A stretch of 8,075 nt of DNA, taken from positions 1 to 8,075 of the forward strand of contig DJYJ01000023.1 of the NCBI GenBank assembly GCA_002450075.1, read 5' to 3'. Source of the stretch: Clostridiales bacterium UBA6981. GTDB lineage: Bacteria; Bacillota; Clostridia; Oscillospirales; Oscillospiraceae. The translations under genes and the position numbers were made by a program. Shown here one piece after another: positions 5,956-8,075 of this stretch. Numbering within the stretch: position 1 is the stretch's first letter; each line of letters starts with the position of its first letter. The notes below the pieces were generated by a model, which had not been told where the DNA came from, made no database searches, and saw nothing but the letters and a program-made list of their open reading frames with translations.

Positions 5956-5984
5956 TTAACATTTTTCCCGGAATTTTCTATTAT
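5956..5984 (+). promoter_or_regulatory. Strong sigma-A-type promoter of the stator-like operon
   Basis: TTAACA (5956-5961) and TATTAT (5979-5984) are separated by 17 bases, and each matches 5 of 6 consensus bases. The region 5941-5990 is sharply A+T-rich against a G+C-rich background. A start near 5991 gives a leader of about 65 bases with a small stem (GGGCG 6018-6022 with CGCCC 6032-6036). This is the best promoter in the window. Confidence 0.8.
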
Positions 5985-6050
5985 ATTGACGAAGAAAGAA
6001 GCTTTTTGGCAAAACAAGGGCGTTCCCGCAGCGCCCGACGCAGAATAAAC

Positions 6051-6066
6051 GGAGGATATGAATTTG
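6051..6066 (+). promoter_or_regulatory. Ribosome binding site that questions the ATG start of the channel gene
   Basis: GGAGG at 6051-6055 is only 2 bases before the ATG at 6058, which is too close for normal initiation, but 8 bases before the in-frame TTG at 6064. The true product may therefore begin at TTG and be two residues shorter. No other Shine-Dalgarno-like site lies upstream. Confidence 0.6.
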
Positions 6067-7014
6067 AACAGATTACAGAACCTGCCGCCCGCAGGCCTTG
6101 TCGTGATCGTCGTGATCCTGGCGCTCTTCGCGCTGGCCGTCGTGCTGCTCTTCGCGCTCTCGGCGCGCTACCGGATGCTCTCCGCCGGGGCAAAGGGAGA
6201 CGGCCGCGACGAAGCCGGCCGGGGCTGGCGCGCCGCGCTGATCGAGGAATACGCCGCGGCGTATCGAAAATTCGGCGCGGACGTGAACACCCCCGCCATC
6301 ATCTCCGACGTCATGGGGCGCAAGCTGTCCGGGATGCTGCTGTGCGAGCGGTACTTGAACAACGCCGTGTCGCTGTTCGTCACGCTCGGCCTGTTCGGCA
6401 CCTTTCTGGGACTGAGCCTCGCCGTGGCCTCGCTGACGGAGCTGATCGGCTATTCGAACACCTCCGAGTGGCTCAGCGTGCTCGACAGCGTCGGCGGCGG
6501 GCTGCTCTCGGCGCTATCCGGCATGGGCGTTGCGTTCTACACCTCGCTCGTCGGCGCGGGCTGCTCGATCCTGCTCACGGTCCTGCGCACGATCCTCTCG
6601 CCCCAGGCGGCGCGCGAGAAGTTCGAGACGCGGCTGGAGCTGTGGCTCGACAACGAGGTCGCGCCCTCGCTCGGCACGGCGCTCGCAAAGGACGACGCGA
6701 GCCTCGTGCGCGCGATGATCGACGCGATGGGCGCCTCGGCCGCCGAGATCCGCAAATCGCTCTCCGACGCCGCTGCCTCCTTCGCCGGCTCGACCGCGGC
6801 TGCGGCCGCCTCGTTTGAAAAGAGCATCGCCGTCTGCGACGATGAGCTCGAAAAGTTCGACGCCGCCGTGAAGACCTTCTCCGACGGCATCCACGACTTC
6901 GCCGAGGTCGACTATAACCTGCGCGGCAGCGTCGAGCGCATGGATCTCTGCGTGCGCGATCTCTCCGGCGCAATGCGCGAGATCAACCGCCGCATGGGAG
7001 GAGAGAGCAAATGA
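6058..7014 (+). CDS. MotA/TolQ/ExbB-type proton channel protein (ZorA-like stator subunit)
   Basis: This 318-residue membrane protein has a first helix at about 12-34, a cytoplasmic segment of about 70 residues, a second helix at about 104-126 containing LFVTLGLFGTFLGLSLAV, a third at about 147-172 containing GGGLLSALSGMGVAFYTSLVGAG, and a cytoplasmic tail of about 140 residues (181-318) rich in Ala, Glu, Asp and Lys, predicted helical or coiled. The GTFLGL and GMGVAFYTSLVG motifs are those of the MotA/TolQ/ExbB channel family, closest by eye to the ZorA style. Thr115 and Thr162 fit the polar residues lining the ion path in this family. With its partner it should form a ring that passes protons (or sodium) and converts the flow into motion. 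It starts at ATG 6058 or, better by ribosome-site spacing, TTG 6064. It overlaps the next gene by 4 bases. No flagellar or Tol genes are visible. An ExbB-like role is less likely because the partner carries an OmpA domain. Confidence 0.87.
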   Translation: MNLNRLQNLPPAGLVVIVVILALFALAVVLLFALSARYRMLSAGAKGDGRDEAGRGWRAALIEEYAAAYRKFGADVNTPAIISDVMGRKLSGMLLCERYLNNAVSLFVTLGLFGTFLGLSLAVASLTELIGYSNTSEWLSVLDSVGGGLLSALSGMGVAFYTSLVGAGCSILLTVLRTILSPQAAREKFETRLELWLDNEVAPSLGTALAKDDASLVRAMIDAMGASAAEIRKSLSDAAASFAGSTAAAAASFEKSIAVCDDELEKFDAAVKTFSDGIHDFAEVDYNLRGSVERMDLCVRDLSGAMREINRRMGGESK

Positions 7015-8030
7015 GAAGGACCTACAAGGCCCGCGGCGACGCGCTTGTGCGCAGCGAAGCGGGAGAGCAGGGCTTCTGGCCGTCGTACGCCGACATGATG
7101 TCGGCCGTCGCGCTGATTTTGTTCTTTCTGATGCTGCTGAGCTATATCCAGAACCTCATCACCGGCAACGACCTGCAAAACACGCAGGAGGTGCTCGCCG
7201 AGACGCGCGCGACGCTCGATCTGACGCTCTCCCAGGTCGACGAGGCCAAGAGCGACCTCGAGAAGGTCACGATCGACCTTGACGAGGCGCGGCTGACGCT
7301 CGACGAGCTCAAGGGCAAGCTCGACGACCAGAACGCGCAGCTTGCCGAGCAGAAGAACGAGCTCGCCGCCCAGGACAAGCTGCTGGCCGACCAGAAGGCG
7401 CTGATCGGCGAGCAGGAGACCTATCTCAAAGCCGCGAACAAGGAGCTCCTCGAGATGCGCAGCCGCATGCAGACCATCGCCGTGCTGCGCCTGTCGATCC
7501 TCGAGCAGATGCGCGACAGCATGGTGGCGGTCATGGGCGACGCGAGCAAGGTCTCGATCGGTGACAACGGCGCGATCGTACTGAGTGAGAGCGTGCTGTT
7601 CGATTTCGGCTCCTCGGCGATCAAGCCCGCCGCGCGCCCGACGCTCGACAAGCTGGCGGAGGTCTTTGCGGCCTTCCTTGCCGACGAAGAGAACGCCAAA
7701 TACGTCGACAGCATCGTCATCTCCGGCCACACTGACTCGACCGGCAGCGACGAGGAGAACCGTGTCCTCTCCACCGACCGCGCGAACGCCGTGCTTGATT
7801 ATCTGATGGCGAGCGGCCGGGGCAGGCTCAACCCCTATGCCTCGTATTTCTGCGCCGCGGGCTACGGCGAGACGCGCCCCGTCGCCTCGAACGACACCGA
7901 GGAGGGCCGCGCGCAGAACCGCCGCATCGAGATCTCGATCACGCTGCGCGACGACACGATCATGGACATCGTCGAGAGCTATCTCGAGCTCGAGCTGCCC
8001 GAAGATCCTGGCGCGAAAGGGCGCGGCTGA
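7011..8030 (+). CDS. MotB/ZorB-like stator protein with OmpA peptidoglycan-binding domain
   Basis: This 339-residue protein has a short basic cytoplasmic N-terminus, FWPSYADMMSAVALILFFLML (22-42) with the family aspartate at Asp28 at the start of a single membrane helix (about 29-46), a long coiled-coil-like stretch (about 52-155, dense in Leu, Glu, Asp, Lys and Gln), and a C-terminal OmpA-like domain (about 175-312). The OmpA features are SVLFDFGSSAIKP (194-206), GHTDSTG (239-245), LSTDRANAVLDYL (253-265), GYGETRPVASN (284-294) and the NRRIEI end (303-308). Asp242 and Arg257 match the residues that bind the diaminopimelate side chain in OmpA. In MotB-type partners the aspartate carries the translocated proton and the OmpA domain anchors the stator to the wall. 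GGAGG (6997-7001) lies 9 bases before the ATG, which overlaps the stop of the channel gene (ATGA). No terminator is seen in the 45 bases after the stop, so the operon may continue. Confidence 0.9.
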   Translation: MRRTYKARGDALVRSEAGEQGFWPSYADMMSAVALILFFLMLLSYIQNLITGNDLQNTQEVLAETRATLDLTLSQVDEAKSDLEKVTIDLDEARLTLDELKGKLDDQNAQLAEQKNELAAQDKLLADQKALIGEQETYLKAANKELLEMRSRMQTIAVLRLSILEQMRDSMVAVMGDASKVSIGDNGAIVLSESVLFDFGSSAIKPAARPTLDKLAEVFAAFLADEENAKYVDSIVISGHTDSTGSDEENRVLSTDRANAVLDYLMASGRGRLNPYASYFCAAGYGETRPVASNDTEEGRAQNRRIEISITLRDDTIMDIVESYLELELPEDPGAKGRG

Positions 8031-8075
8031 GATACAAAACAGAAACCCCTCCTTAGTGTAAAATAGATGTAGGAA

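Noticed and set aside
5832..6017. A longer N-terminus for the radical SAM protein
   Set aside because: The added residues would run through the promoter region and GC palindromes, and the ATG at 5829-5831 has a well-spaced GGGAG.
5832..6057. A RiPP precursor peptide gene next to the radical SAM gene
   Set aside because: No short frame with a ribosome site and a Cys- or Gly-rich core was found in the gap on either strand.
4644..6818. A 724-residue open frame on the plus strand over the radical SAM gene and into the channel gene
   Set aside because: It is the complement of the radical SAM gene joined to an out-of-frame reading of the channel gene, passes through the divergent promoter region, and its later half is Arg-rich shadow sequence.
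8031..8075. Possible insertion-sequence end or start of a new gene after the OmpA-domain gene
   Set aside because: The 45 bases contain an A+T-rich stretch and CCTCC, but no inverted repeat, terminator or start codon with a ribosome site can be shown before the window ends.

Overview
The window reads like chromosome of a high-G+C, Gram-positive anaerobe of the class Clostridia, most likely an uncultured member of the Oscillospirales. This is an inference from AGGAGG-type ribosome sites, sigma-A-like promoters, hairpin-plus-T-tract terminators, a flavin split-barrel protein and a radical SAM protein of types common in gut Firmicutes, and strong G/C bias at third codon positions. Eight protein genes fill most of the sequence. 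I see no rRNA, tRNA, CRISPR array, complete insertion sequence or integrase.

Layout from left to right: (1) bases 21-87 hold a short array of CTAGNNN heptads that runs into the stop codon of a leftward FMN split-barrel (NimA/pyridoxamine-phosphate-oxidase-like) gene at 84-557. (2) A small two-helix membrane protein of unknown function lies at 728-1105, rightward, visibly lower in G+C than its neighbours and closed by a hairpin terminator. (3) A rightward two-gene operon follows: a membrane-anchored phosphodiester glycosidase (NAGPA-type) at 1271-2941, overlapping by 4 bases a divergent Lgt-like (prolipoprotein diacylglyceryl transferase superfamily) membrane protein at 2938-3903. A strong bidirectional terminator ends it. 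(4) Two leftward genes come next, a membrane-anchored alpha/beta hydrolase (3950-4666) and a radical SAM protein (4731-5831). (5) A 226-base divergent promoter region separates these from a rightward pair with a 4-base overlap: a MotA/TolQ/ExbB-type channel protein (6058-7014) and a MotB/ZorB-like OmpA-domain partner (7011-8030).

The two most interesting units are both membrane or envelope systems. The last pair has the anatomy of a proton-driven stator (membrane helices with a GTFLGL motif, a YADMM aspartate, a peptidoglycan-binding OmpA domain) but shows no flagellar context. It is compatible with a ZorAB-like defence motor or another non-flagellar stator, and the window ends before the downstream genes that would decide this. 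The glycosidase/Lgt-like operon contains an Lgt-fold protein in which most residues needed by Lgt are replaced, which suggests a new role for that fold. All homology statements come from motif reading, not from database searches.
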